Assembly: GCA_963814745.1 (NCBI GenBank)
Contig: CAWFEA010000004.1
Span: 992,001-1,056,000, forward strand
From: CAWBRT01 sp963814745
Lineage (GTDB): Bacteria > Acidobacteriota > Terriglobia > Terriglobales > Acidobacteriaceae
DNA: 64,000 bases
Direction: 5' to 3'
A program made the translations under genes and the position numbers. Positions 1 to 7,245 of this stretch are shown here, piece after piece (positions within the stretch are counted from its first letter, which is position 1; every line of letters starts with the position of its first letter). The notes beneath the pieces are model-generated. The model made no database searches. It saw only the letters and a program-made list of their open reading frames with translations, and was not told the DNA's origin.

Positions 1-275
1 ACGCGGGCATCACCGCCGTCGCTGAGGTTTTTCAGAGGTGGGAGTCGCGGGAGAAACTGAGCCGCGTGGTGACGATGGAGAAAGTTCGCGAGGCGGACTT
101 CAACCTGAGTCCATCGATGTTCGTGGAAGTCAATGGCCGCACACATCACCGACCATTGTCAGACATCGTTGCTGAATTGCGTGCAGCCAAGGCAGAAACA
201 ACCCGAGCCGACCAACGACTATGGGAGATGCTCGAAAAAATCTTTCCGATGGATACCGAGAAGGCAAACCGTTAA
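1..275 (+). CDS. hsdM: Type I restriction-modification DNA methylase, C-terminal end (partial)
   Basis: The reading frame is open from base 3 and runs off the left edge, so this is the 3' end of a longer gene. The visible residues include REKLSRVV, then READFNLSPS and a final helix-rich tail. This matches the C-terminus of type I N6-adenine methylases, where a D-(F/Y)-NLSP motif precedes a coiled tail that contacts the specificity subunit. The catalytic NPPF motif lies outside the window. A probable hsdS starts 16 bases downstream on the same strand, the usual M-S order. Whether the methylase is intact cannot be judged here. Confidence 0.8.
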   Translation, partial: AGITAVAEVFQRWESREKLSRVVTMEKVREADFNLSPSMFVEVNGRTHHRPLSDIVAELRAAKAETTRADQRLWEMLEKIFPMDTEKANR

Positions 276-291
276 GGGAATTTTGACCCGC

Positions 292-831
292 ATGGAACAA
301 ACAGGTGCAGACCATCAGAGCGAGCCAGAGATAGAAAGGCCAGCTTGCCAACTTCCCTCTCCATCGTGGAGAACGACCACTCTTCAAGGAGTGTGCTTGG
401 GTTCCCCTCAAAACGGTGCCTTCATTAAGAAGGCTCGATTTGGCAGCGGGATTTTATATGTGAATGTTTACGACATTTACCAGAATTCTGTCCTCAATGC
501 GGAGAGAGTCGAAAGATTGGAATGGGATGACGCAGCCAAGGAACGATATTTGCTTAGGAATGGCGACCTCCTTTTCGTGCGGTCGTCGCTAAAACGGGAA
601 GGAGTTGGGCAATGCTGCTTAGTCACAAATCTGAACGAGCCCGCAATTTTTGATTGTCATCTCATCCGCGTGTCACCGGACTCGGCCGTCGTGGAGCCGC
701 TTTACTTGACCTATTTCTTTTTGGCCGAAAGCCAAAGAAGAGACCTTATCTCAAGAGCTACTACGACGACGATGACGACGCTCAACCAAAACACCCTTAT
801 GCGGACGCGAGTCGCCCTCCCGCCACTATAG
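292..831 (+). pseudogene. hsdS: Type I restriction specificity subunit, truncated by an IS630-type insertion
   Basis: The ATG at 292 follows the methylase by 16 bases. The 179-residue product has the layout of one HsdS target-recognition half. It contains a segment like GDLLFVRSS, a CHLIRVSPDS stretch, and near its end TLNQNTLMRTRVALPPL, which resembles the conserved TINQ...LPPL end of a target-recognition domain. Full HsdS proteins have two such halves and about 400 residues. Here the frame meets a stop (829-831) supplied by the inserted element. The sequence beyond the element (from 1921) does not continue a recognisable HsdS, so the 3' half appears deleted as well as interrupted. Assignment to HsdS rests on motif shape and position. 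Confidence 0.75.
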
Positions 832-848
832 AGCATTGCATAATATAG

Positions 849-1421
849 TTACAGTGGAAAGAGATCTGCCTGTTCCCAGAACGCAGTGACCAGCGTAGGC
901 CGACGGCGCATACGACGTAGCGCTTTCCGGGCGTAGTGGCTCAGTTCCCCGAAACTCTTCGGGCAGAAGTTCGGTAGCTCGTTTTGCTTCCAGTAAGACC
1001 ATAGATATTCGACTGGATTCAGTTCGGGAGCATAGGCAGGCAAGAACTCCAACCAGATTCTTCCTCGCTGTTCGCGCACAAAGTCCCAGACCAGACGACC
1101 GCGATGGCTTTTTAGCCCGTCCCAGACCACCAGCAGCTTGCCGGAAATGTGCCGCAACAGATGGGAGAGAAACTCGACTACCTGCGGACTGCGAATGCTA
1201 CCGGGAAAGAGACGAAAGTAAAAGTTCCACCACGTCACGCCAGCCATGGCGGATAACGTCTTCCAGTTGAAGTGGTATTGCAGCACTGGGGTCTGACCCC
1301 GTGGGGCCCAAGTGCGACACCGGTGGGGACGCTGACTCAGACCACTTTCGTCGATGAAAACGATGGTTCGGCCTTCTCTTTCGGCGTTTTTTTTATCCCC
1401 GGCCAACGTTCCCGCTTCCAC
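849..1421 (-). CDS. IS630-family transposase, DDE catalytic half (orfB)
   Basis: This 190-residue frame holds the catalytic core. It has IVFIDESG (first Asp), RTWAPRGQTP (family signature), LLVVWDGLKSHR (second Asp) and PAYAPELNPVEYLWSYWK (Glu). It overlaps the 3' end of the upstream frame. The real product is probably a fusion made by a -1 frameshift on the A8 run (T8 at 1387-1394 on the + strand). Re-reading one base changes GIKKTP to GIKKNAE and continues into this frame. Confidence 0.9.
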   Translation of the reverse strand: MEAGTLAGDKKNAEREGRTIVFIDESGLSQRPHRCRTWAPRGQTPVLQYHFNWKTLSAMAGVTWWNFYFRLFPGSIRSPQVVEFLSHLLRHISGKLLVVWDGLKSHRGRLVWDFVREQRGRIWLEFLPAYAPELNPVEYLWSYWKQNELPNFCPKSFGELSHYARKALRRMRRRPTLVTAFWEQADLFPL

Positions 1422-1882
1422 TGCTTAATCCTCGTTTCGTCGCGCTCCAAGGCCCGTCCTGTCGGTCGCTGGCAGCTCCACCCAAGTCGCCGCAGAATCC
1501 GCCACGCTTGGGAACTGTGGTACTTCACCCCGCACTCCTGCTCGATCAGGTCGGCCACGCGCCACGACGTCCACAGGCTGGTCTCATAGCCCAACGCCTG
1601 TGGCCCACGCTTCAGACCGCGCTCGATCTGACGCAGGTCCTCCGGTCGTAAGCGTGGCTTTCGTCCGGCACTGCCTGTCTTCTTCAGCGCCCGCAGTCCA
1701 CCCTGCTTAAGTTGCTGGGCCCATCGGCTCACTGACTGTCGACAGACTCCAACCCGACGAGCGACTTCAGCCTGAGGAACACGTTGGCGCAACATTTCCG
1801 CGCCTTCACGACGGCGCTGCTCCAAGGCTTCAAAATCTCGACGAACCCCCGCTGGATTTCCCATGCAGGCAGAGTAGCACAA
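1337..1882 (-). CDS. IS630-family transposase, helix-turn-helix half (orfA)
   Basis: This is the N-terminal part of the transposase. It has a helix-turn-helix around EVARRVGVCRQSVSRWAQ, a winged-helix-like linker, and RILRRLGWSCQRP just before the catalytic half. The ATG at 1864 (MGNPAG) is a likelier start than the upstream one at 1882. The frame runs to 1337, but the biologically relevant exit is the A-rich slippery stretch near 1387-1394, where a -1 shift joins the DDE frame. DNA binding by the terminal inverted repeats is the expected role. Confidence 0.85.
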   Translation of the reverse strand: MCYSACMGNPAGVRRDFEALEQRRREGAEMLRQRVPQAEVARRVGVCRQSVSRWAQQLKQGGLRALKKTGSAGRKPRLRPEDLRQIERGLKRGPQALGYETSLWTSWRVADLIEQECGVKYHSSQAWRILRRLGWSCQRPTGRALERDETRIKQWKRERWPGIKKTPKEKAEPSFSSTKVV

Positions 1883-1945
1883 GGCTGCATAAATGTCTCT
1901 ATATTATGCAATGCTCAATAATCCCCGCTACAACCGGGCGGTCAA

Positions 1946-2323
1946 TCAAAGAGTGGTCGTCAGTTGGTACTTCTGAGCAACAGGCTCGACAATCTTGATT
2001 CGTCCATGTCCCGGATTCGTTTTGAAGCACGTCCTCACTAGACCTGTCGATTCTAGAAGAGTCACGTCCCGGTCAACGGCACGGCGAGCACGCTTGAGTT
2101 GAACGGCCAAGAGGGCGATGGGTGTTCCTTTGCCCTGCTTGACGAACTTGATGAGTCGGGTTCGCTGAGGCGTCAGACACCGCCACATGGCGGACGCATC
2201 CTCAAACGTGATGACCGTCTCGGCAGCGATGGGTTCTTTCTTGTCGAGTTTTCGGGCGGTTTCGTGTGCCCGTTCGAAGAACCCTTTAACCCCGTCTGTG
2301 CGGATATAGACCTTATTTGCCAT
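1946..2323 (-). CDS. Winged-helix antitoxin/regulator, TumA-like (COG4190 type)
   Basis: The 125-residue product has an N-terminal region followed by a MarR-like winged helix. LTPQRTRLIKFV begins it, ALLAVQLKRARRAVDRDVTLLESTGLV is the recognition part, and a basic wing follows. This is the pattern of small predicted regulators that accompany DUF6516/TumE toxins. Its start overlaps the end of the upstream toxin-like gene by 11 bases, implying translational coupling, with the toxin encoded first. It probably neutralises the partner and represses the pair. The specific TumA name is by analogy; the winged-helix assignment is firmer. Confidence 0.75.
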   Translation of the reverse strand: MANKVYIRTDGVKGFFERAHETARKLDKKEPIAAETVITFEDASAMWRCLTPQRTRLIKFVKQGKGTPIALLAVQLKRARRAVDRDVTLLESTGLVRTCFKTNPGHGRIKIVEPVAQKYQLTTTL

Positions 2324-2636
2324 CTTCTTCTCCCCACAACTCCTGAACTTCTGCCTCGAACCTGCTCACAAGTTCGTCGTAGCCGTTAAACTCCACCTCG
2401 GTCACTTCGCCCCTAAAATGCCGATGATGGTAATCATGGGCATTGTCGTAGCCCAGCACCCTGCCGTTATCGACCCAACAGAGGCGAGGGTTGACGTAGG
2501 CAAGGGCATACCCGACGACCTCGGCATTCACCGTACGAACAACCTCTTTCAAGTATCCACCCTTGCGCTTGCCTTTCAAATGGACGATGTTCTCGCGACG
2601 AACAACCTCGTCGGACTTGTTCTTCTCCTTGCTCAC
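2313..2636 (-). CDS. TumE-like toxin (DUF6516 family)
   Basis: The 107-residue protein contains VLGYDNAHDYHHRHF, the signature of the TumE/DUF6516 family of small basic toxins, plus a C-terminal helix (LVSRFEAEVQELW). Members pair with a winged-helix antitoxin. Here the partner follows with an 11-base overlap. The ATG at 2636 is preceded by a run of basic residues after translation (MSKEKNKSDE). Toxic activity is inferred from family and context. The pair lies between two insertion sequences, a typical setting for a horizontally moved module. Confidence 0.8.
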   Translation of the reverse strand: MSKEKNKSDEVVRRENIVHLKGKRKGGYLKEVVRTVNAEVVGYALAYVNPRLCWVDNGRVLGYDNAHDYHHRHFRGEVTEVEFNGYDELVSRFEAEVQELWGEEDGK

Positions 2637-2793
2637 GCCCTCATTATGGCAGTGTAGTCATTAGATGTCCAGACTGATTGCACGGTTGCACTTGATGCAA
2701 AGGGGGGCAGACGCCGCTCAGGCGAGACCGAGGTCGGTCTCAGCCATAAGCTCAGGAATGCGTTGGAGATGACCGCCACTTCAAGCACCACGA

Positions 2794-3660
2794 CTAGAAG
2801 CGGTCTCATAAATGGTTAAGCAGCAGATGGAGACAAGCAAGGTGCACGAAGCCGAGAAAGTTGTCGATGTGGTATTCCCATCGCACGACCAGACGGCGAA
2901 ACTTGTGCATCCAGGCAAACAGCCGTTCTACTTTCCAGCGCCTGCGATAACGGCGCAGCGGGCGGCCGTCTTGGGTTTGGCTCCGGCGTTGCCGGTTCGG
3001 TGCGATCAGTTCGATGCCGTATTCTTCGGCGAGCTTTTCGTCGAGCGCGTCCGAGTCGTACGCTTTGTCGCCGATGAGGCGGGCGGGGAGTTGGTTGAGG
3101 AAGCTTCCCCCAAGAACCTGTTCCACAAGCTGGCACTCGGCTGGCGAAGCGCTGTCGAACAGATACGGCGAGAGGAAGACTGTTACTAGCGGCGATAGCG
3201 ATGATCTTCGTACCCTTGCCGCGCCGGGTGGGACCGACCGCAAGCCCCCTTTTTTGGCGCTGGCGAAGGTAGCGTCCACGAACGCCTCATCGAGGTTCAA
3301 CTGTCCTCGCTCGTGCAGGTACCGTGCTAACCGTTGCAGCGCCTTCTCCAGCTTTCCGCCGCGCACCCACTGCTGGAATCGGCGATGGCAGGTCTGGAAC
3401 GGCGGATATTTCTCGGGCATTTCGCGCCACTGGGCTCCGGTGCCCAGCACCCACAGTACGCCGTTCAGCACAGCCCGAGTATCGTGCCATGGACGGCCTC
3501 GGTTGTCGGCCCGTCGTGCCGGCCGCAAGATCGGCTCGATCAGTTGCCATTGTTCGTCCGTTAATTCCCAACGTCCCTGCATGGTGGGAACGGAGCATTC
3601 CAGAGCACACCCAGAGTGCCACGTTTCACGGCCAGCGGGGATTTATGAGACTGGTTCTAG
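2794..3660. mobile_element. IS5-family (IS427-like) insertion sequence
   Basis: Terminal inverted repeats are visible. CTAGAAGCGGTCTCATAAAT at 2794-2813 faces ATTTATGAGACTGGTTCTAG at 3641-3660, with two mismatches over 20 bases. The outermost CTAG is palindromic, so the exact border and target duplication (CTAG or TA) cannot be separated. The unit of about 870 bp with one leftward transposase frame fits the IS427 subgroup. Confidence 0.85.
2806..3582 (-). CDS. IS5-family transposase with two compensating frameshifts
   Basis: The product has the IS427-type layout. The N-terminus is WELTDEQWQLIEPIL, followed by NGVLWVLGTGAQWREMP, FVDATFASAKKGG (first Asp), RLIGDKAYDSD (second Asp) and RWKVERLFAW (Glu). 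Between KKGG and the SASPAE segment about 30 residues read as nonsense. In another frame that stretch gives the expected GPTRRGKGTKI...LPLAV sequence. One base is missing after the G run near 3246 and one extra base is present near 3155, restoring frame. Either this copy is mutated and probably inactive, or the bases are sequencing errors. Confidence 0.85.
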   Translation of the reverse strand: MQGRWELTDEQWQLIEPILRPARRADNRGRPWHDTRAVLNGVLWVLGTGAQWREMPEKYPPFQTCHRRFQQWVRGGKLEKALQRLARYLHERGQLNLDEAFVDATFASAKKGGLRSVPPGAARVRRSSLSPLVTVFLSPYLFDSASPAECQLVEQVLGGSFLNQLPARLIGDKAYDSDALDEKLAEEYGIELIAPNRQRRSQTQDGRPLRRYRRRWKVERLFAWMHKFRRLVVRWEYHIDNFLGFVHLACLHLLLNHL

Positions 3661-3799
3661 GGACTTCGAGAAGCACGTCCTTCTCGGGGTCGCTTGCCGA
3701 GGGCACAACCGAGGGAACAACTGCGCCTAAAACTGCCTACTTGTGCCCACTGAGCAGGTCTGGAAGTCGTTCAGACCATTGAATTTAGGTACTCGACCT

Positions 3800-3841
3800 G
3801 CTATCAGTAGGTTGAAGGTTCGATTCCTTCCGCGCTCACCA
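3800..3841 (+). repeat. tRNA 3'-end-like sequence, probable attachment site of the integrated element
   Basis: Bases 3814-3830 fold as a T arm: GAAGG, loop TTCGATT, then CCTTC. They are followed by a 7-base acceptor strand CGCGCTC (3831-3837) and ACCA. No matching 5' acceptor strand (GAGCGCG) or D arm lies upstream, so this is not a complete tRNA gene. The integrase gene ends only 23 bases away and points at it, the classic arrangement of an att core in a tRNA 3' end. The second copy was not found in this window. Confidence 0.65.
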
Positions 3842-3863
3842 TCTTTTCAACAAGTTACGAACT

Positions 3864-4982
3864 TTACCTGCTGTCACACCTGCCGTTCAGGGCTAACCGG
3901 GTGACTTTCCCGCTCGCTACAGTCATCTCATCCGTCACGACGTCACCGTAAACGTTCATGGTTGTGCGGATGTCCGCATGCCGCATGAGCTTTTGTTGGA
4001 CGGCTATCGGAGTTCCAACAACATCAAGCCATGACCGATACGTGTGGCGCAGCGAGTGAGTACCGAATCCGCCAATTCCAGCCTTAGCGCCTGCCTTCTG
4101 GTACATGCGCCAAACCTGATCGTATGACCACGGCAACCTGCCAATCTGTACCGGGGAAGCGAACATCCAATCATCCGGGCCGGAGAACTGGGTCGTCTGC
4201 TTCCACAGTTTCAACGTGTCGAGCATGTCTCTGTCGATGTGAAGGGCGCGCCGTGACTCTGACGTTTTCACATCGTCAACTCGCTGGCACACGATGCCGC
4301 GTTCCACTCTGAGCTGACCGTTGAGCCAATCCACATCTGACCATCGCAGCGCCAGCGCCTCGCTGATGCGAAGGCCGAAGCATACGCACAGCAGAGCCAT
4401 CGTGCGGAATGGTCCGTCCAGATGTCGAATAAACTTTTGGAACTCTTCCACGGTGAGGCTACGCGGTTTGTGGGTTCTCTTCGTTGCGCCTTTTATCGTT
4501 ACCAGTTCCATCAGGTTTCGCTGTGTGGGCACGTCACCGCGCCACATCGCGAACTCCCACAGGATGCGGAGCATTCCCCGAACGTGAACTCTGCTCTTGG
4601 GTGCGAGCGTCAACGATTCAAGCCACAGTTCCACGGGACGCGCTTGGACATCCGAGAGCGAACATTCCCCCCACCTTGGGGCAATGTACTTACGCAGCCA
4701 AATGTCATAGCTGCGGCGCGTGTCGCTGCGTTTCGGCATCTTCTCGGCTCGGTACGATTCGATCATGGCGCTAACTGTTGGTGCTGCGTTGCCGGAGCTG
4801 AGTTGCATTTTATTTTCGACTGCATCGCGCAACGGCTTTGCTGCTCGCCATGCTGACGCCTTCGTGGGATATTGGCTCATGGTGCCGATCTTTTTGGAGC
4901 GCCGCTTGCCATTCTCCCAAAAGAAAAAATTCCAAGTCCTAATTCGTTTGTCGAGCACTACACTTCCTTGTCGCTGTCTCAC
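3864..4982 (-). CDS. int: Tyrosine recombinase / phage-type integrase
   Basis: The 372-residue protein has an N-terminal arm-binding region, a SAM-like core-binding domain (about residues 70-160) and a catalytic domain. The catalytic residues are visible: R205 in CFGLRISEAL, H309-x-x-R312 in THSLRHTYRSW, H335 in LMRHADIR, and the nucleophile Y345 in MNVYG. It catalyses site-specific insertion and excision of the element. It overlaps the excisionase gene by 4 bases (coupled translation), and its 3' end faces the tRNA-like att sequence. It looks complete. Confidence 0.93.
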   Translation of the reverse strand: MRQRQGSVVLDKRIRTWNFFFWENGKRRSKKIGTMSQYPTKASAWRAAKPLRDAVENKMQLSSGNAAPTVSAMIESYRAEKMPKRSDTRRSYDIWLRKYIAPRWGECSLSDVQARPVELWLESLTLAPKSRVHVRGMLRILWEFAMWRGDVPTQRNLMELVTIKGATKRTHKPRSLTVEEFQKFIRHLDGPFRTMALLCVCFGLRISEALALRWSDVDWLNGQLRVERGIVCQRVDDVKTSESRRALHIDRDMLDTLKLWKQTTQFSGPDDWMFASPVQIGRLPWSYDQVWRMYQKAGAKAGIGGFGTHSLRHTYRSWLDVVGTPIAVQQKLMRHADIRTTMNVYGDVVTDEMTVASGKVTRLALNGRCDSR

Positions 4983-5206
4983 TGAATCCTCCCATTCGTG
5001 AGAGCAACAGACGGCGGAGTAAGTTTAGCATCCAGATCGGAACGCAGAAAGCGCCACGTCACCCGCGCTGTGCCGCTGAGTTTGTGGCCCTTAATGTGTC
5101 CCTGGCGTGCCCAGAGCTGGATTGTACGCGGCTTAACGCGGAGGTAGTTCGCCGCTTCCGTGGCCGTGAGCCACTCCGATTGAGTCGGGTTAGTGGCCGT
5201 GGTCAT
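4979..5206 (-). CDS. xis: Excisionase-like helix-turn-helix protein (MerR/AlpA type)
   Basis: The 75-residue protein is a single winged-helix DNA-binding domain: WLTATEAANYLRVKPRTIQLWARQGHIKGHKL. Its basic wing (TARVTWRFLRSDLDAKL) is typical of excisionase family proteins. It overlaps int downstream by 4 bases and rep upstream by 17 bases, so the three genes form one tight leftward operon. The expected role is directing recombination toward excision and possibly controlling the operon. Confidence 0.85.
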   Translation of the reverse strand: MTTATNPTQSEWLTATEAANYLRVKPRTIQLWARQGHIKGHKLSGTARVTWRFLRSDLDAKLTPPSVALTNGRIQ

Positions 5207-6278
5207 TTAGCACCCCCACAAACTGCGATGAACTATTACTCCTTATGTCTTCCACGGGAACCGAAAACGCTTTCAGATAGAGTTCTTCGTCCCTTTCGAT
5301 TTCCGTGACTTCGGTCTGCGAGTGGCGCTTAAGCAGAAACCAGATCGAAGTGCGCAGCAACTGCCAGTCAATTTCTGATTGGTACTTCGGGAACAGTTTC
5401 AGCGCCCGCGCGGTAGTGATTCGGCGTGTCCCTTTCGGAGCAGAGAGCAATAGTTCCTTGGTCAGATACTTCGCGAGATAGTGAGCAATCTTTCCGATTT
5501 TCGCGCGCACAATCCAGACAATTCTTTCCCCGCCGAGCTGGTTCCACGTTCGGCTAATCCAATCCTGTTCGATATAGCGATCAGTCAGAATGTGATAGTG
5601 CGGCATCCCCTTCTGGGTGAACTCAACGACTCGAATGTAAAGCGGTGCCTCTCCGAACTTTCTGCGAAGGTATGTCCGGAACTTGTCGAACGTCACTTGT
5701 AGATGCCTGGTCACGTCTTCACCTTCACAAACAAGCGCGGGGTCAATCGTAAGGGTCGCAAAGTAATGCAAGCCGAGCTTTTCCGCCCGATCGCGGATGG
5801 CCCGCTTTGCACGTTTTGCTTTTCGTGGTCCGCAGTAGGAGCAGGTCCACGAGCCGCAATTAACCCTGCGATAGCAAGTTTTGTTATTGTGGGTATCATG
5901 GCCCCTAAATGAAAACCGTCCGCAGTGCTTGCCGCGTCCGGTCGGTATGGCGCTGAGGTCTGGCTGCTCTGTGTTTCGATTATTCGTATTCTTGTCAAGT
6001 GAAGAAGGCAGGCGCGCTTCGCACGCCACGAGGGTTCCGCCCTCGTGCTCCCGGGACGGCTTTTCATCCTTACCGGCAGACGGGGAGGGTGATTCCCCGG
6101 CTGCCGATTCGCAGAACGCCGCGTGCCGTCTAAGTCGCGGGGCGGAGCCGTCCAAGAACCGTTGCCCGCTCTGGAAGTCGCGGTGTCCTACAAACTTGCT
6201 GGATATTTCTCGCGCGTTACAGCGGCTCAAAGCAGATTCGTTGGTCTGCGGTTGGCACTGCGCGCCTTCCTGACTCAC
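5190..6278 (-). CDS. rep: Rolling-circle replication initiator (HUH endonuclease Rep)
   Basis: Rep motifs appear in order. Motif I is FATLTIDP (about 173-180), motif II is MPHYHIL with the metal-binding H227-x-H229, and motif III is HYLAKYLTKE with two tyrosines (Y267, Y271). A Cys-rich patch (C119, C135, C141, CSYC 146-149) precedes motif I, as in several phage and plasmid initiators. HUH Reps nick one strand at the origin and attach to its 5' end. The first 100 or so residues are low-complexity, and GTG at 6278 may not be the true start. Linkage to int and xis implies an integrative element that can replicate as a circle, similar in logic to actinomycete pSAM2-type elements. That parallel is inference. 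Confidence 0.85.
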   Translation of the reverse strand: MSQEGAQCQPQTNESALSRCNAREISSKFVGHRDFQSGQRFLDGSAPRLRRHAAFCESAAGESPSPSAGKDEKPSREHEGGTLVACEARLPSSLDKNTNNRNTEQPDLSAIPTGRGKHCGRFSFRGHDTHNNKTCYRRVNCGSWTCSYCGPRKAKRAKRAIRDRAEKLGLHYFATLTIDPALVCEGEDVTRHLQVTFDKFRTYLRRKFGEAPLYIRVVEFTQKGMPHYHILTDRYIEQDWISRTWNQLGGERIVWIVRAKIGKIAHYLAKYLTKELLLSAPKGTRRITTARALKLFPKYQSEIDWQLLRTSIWFLLKRHSQTEVTEIERDEELYLKAFSVPVEDIRSNSSSQFVGVLNDHGH

Positions 6279-6294
6279 TGGTGCGCCTCCTCAT

Positions 6295-6309
6295 ACGGTC
6301 AACGACCGT
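6295..6309. promoter_or_regulatory. Short perfect hairpin upstream of rep
   Basis: ACGGTC at 6295-6300 and GACCGT at 6304-6309 form a 6-bp stem with an AAC loop, about 17 bases upstream of the rep start. Rolling-circle nick sites and Rep-bound operators commonly sit in such hairpins next to rep. A single short inverted repeat is weak evidence, so the role as origin or operator is only a suggestion. Confidence 0.35.
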
Positions 6310-6437
6310 TGAGTGACACACTGCGACATAATGGGCACTGAGACAATTGCACAATCGGCGAAAAGATATGCGAATGCAGGACGCGGTCGCAAGTCACGCG
6401 AGAAGTGCGTGTTACGGAAGCTTTGTCCGCATTCGCA

Positions 6438-7187
6438 TCAAGAAGATTTCGGCGAATGCGAATTGTTCCTGGTCGAGTTTACTATCCGCGAGAAGTGCTG
6501 CTGGATTGTCTTTCTTGCTTGAGGATCATCGTAGGCGGCCTTCCAATCATATCGATCAACCGCGATACGCCTCTTTTGCCAGAGTTTCAGCCACTCTTCA
6601 GGAATGGGTGCCTTCTGCTTCTGCAGTGCCGCGCATATATATTCTGAATAGCCCTTTCCCTTGCCGCTCTGCTTGTAGGCATTCAGGATCGCAAGCCTCA
6701 GATTGTTCCTCTTGGGATTTGCCGTTTTCTTCCTCTGCATCAATTCCAGCAGGACGCGAGTAGCAAGCTGTTGGTCAAGCATGTACTGAACGGCAGGCCA
6801 GTGTTGTGCACAGGTGTAGAACTCCCCAGCCTTATAAGGCTCAAATCGCCATCCTCCGCCCGGAGCGATTCCTTCGCATCCCGGCACACAGCAGCGGCGC
6901 TCAGCGCAGGAGACTGTTACGACCAACTCCTGCCCGCTCAATTCGGCTCCGGTCCTTTCAATCCCTTCAATGAAAGCCGCAAAATTCAGCTCTTCAATTC
7001 GACGCTTTAGGTCAACGAGATGTTCCCTACAAAAGAAAGGGCTCGGACAAGAGAGCATTTGCAGGGGTAGTCGGTTGTTCACCGGTTCGTCACACTGTTT
7101 GAATGCGCACAGGTGCCGATCTTTATCGAATGGACGAAGGCCGCACAAACCCGCCGTCGCCCTCTGAATTTCTTCCGCGTATTTCAT
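6438..7187 (-). CDS. Unknown Cys-rich protein with two zinc-finger-like modules
   Basis: I do not recognise a family. The ATG at 7187 (MKYAEE) is preceded by GAGGT at good spacing and is preferred over 7211. The 249-residue product has two similar modules. One has CAFKQC, then SC and FFCREH. The other has RCCVPGC, then YTCAQHW. Each reads as C-x(3,4)-C ... C-x2-H, suggesting duplicated zinc-binding folds. The C-terminal half is basic and helical (ELMQRKKTANPKRNN...). It lies 159 bases upstream of rep on the same strand, so it belongs to the integrated element. A DNA-binding or origin-related role is possible but unproven. Confidence 0.6.
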   Translation of the reverse strand: MKYAEEIQRATAGLCGLRPFDKDRHLCAFKQCDEPVNNRLPLQMLSCPSPFFCREHLVDLKRRIEELNFAAFIEGIERTGAELSGQELVVTVSCAERRCCVPGCEGIAPGGGWRFEPYKAGEFYTCAQHWPAVQYMLDQQLATRVLLELMQRKKTANPKRNNLRLAILNAYKQSGKGKGYSEYICAALQKQKAPIPEEWLKLWQKRRIAVDRYDWKAAYDDPQARKTIQQHFSRIVNSTRNNSHSPKSS

Positions 7188-7245
7188 GCAGTGAACCTCG
7201 CTATCGCGCACGTGCGACTAAGGTGATTGCGGCGACCGCCAACGT

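Larger units (their letters stand above)
829..1918. mobile_element. IS630-family insertion sequence
   Basis: The ends carry near-perfect inverted repeats. The core GAGCATTGCATAATATAG lies at 831-848 and its reverse complement at 1899-1916. TA dinucleotides flank the unit at 827-828 and 1919-1920, as expected from the TA target preference of IS630/Tc1 elements. Two overlapping leftward frames inside encode a helix-turn-helix half and a DDE half of one transposase. The length of about 1.1 kb is normal for the family. It sits inside the hsdS frame. Confidence 0.9.

Noticed and set aside
3770..3841. A complete tRNA gene at the integrase end
   Set aside because: The T arm and acceptor 3' strand are present, but no matching 5' acceptor strand, D arm or consistent anticodon stem is found.
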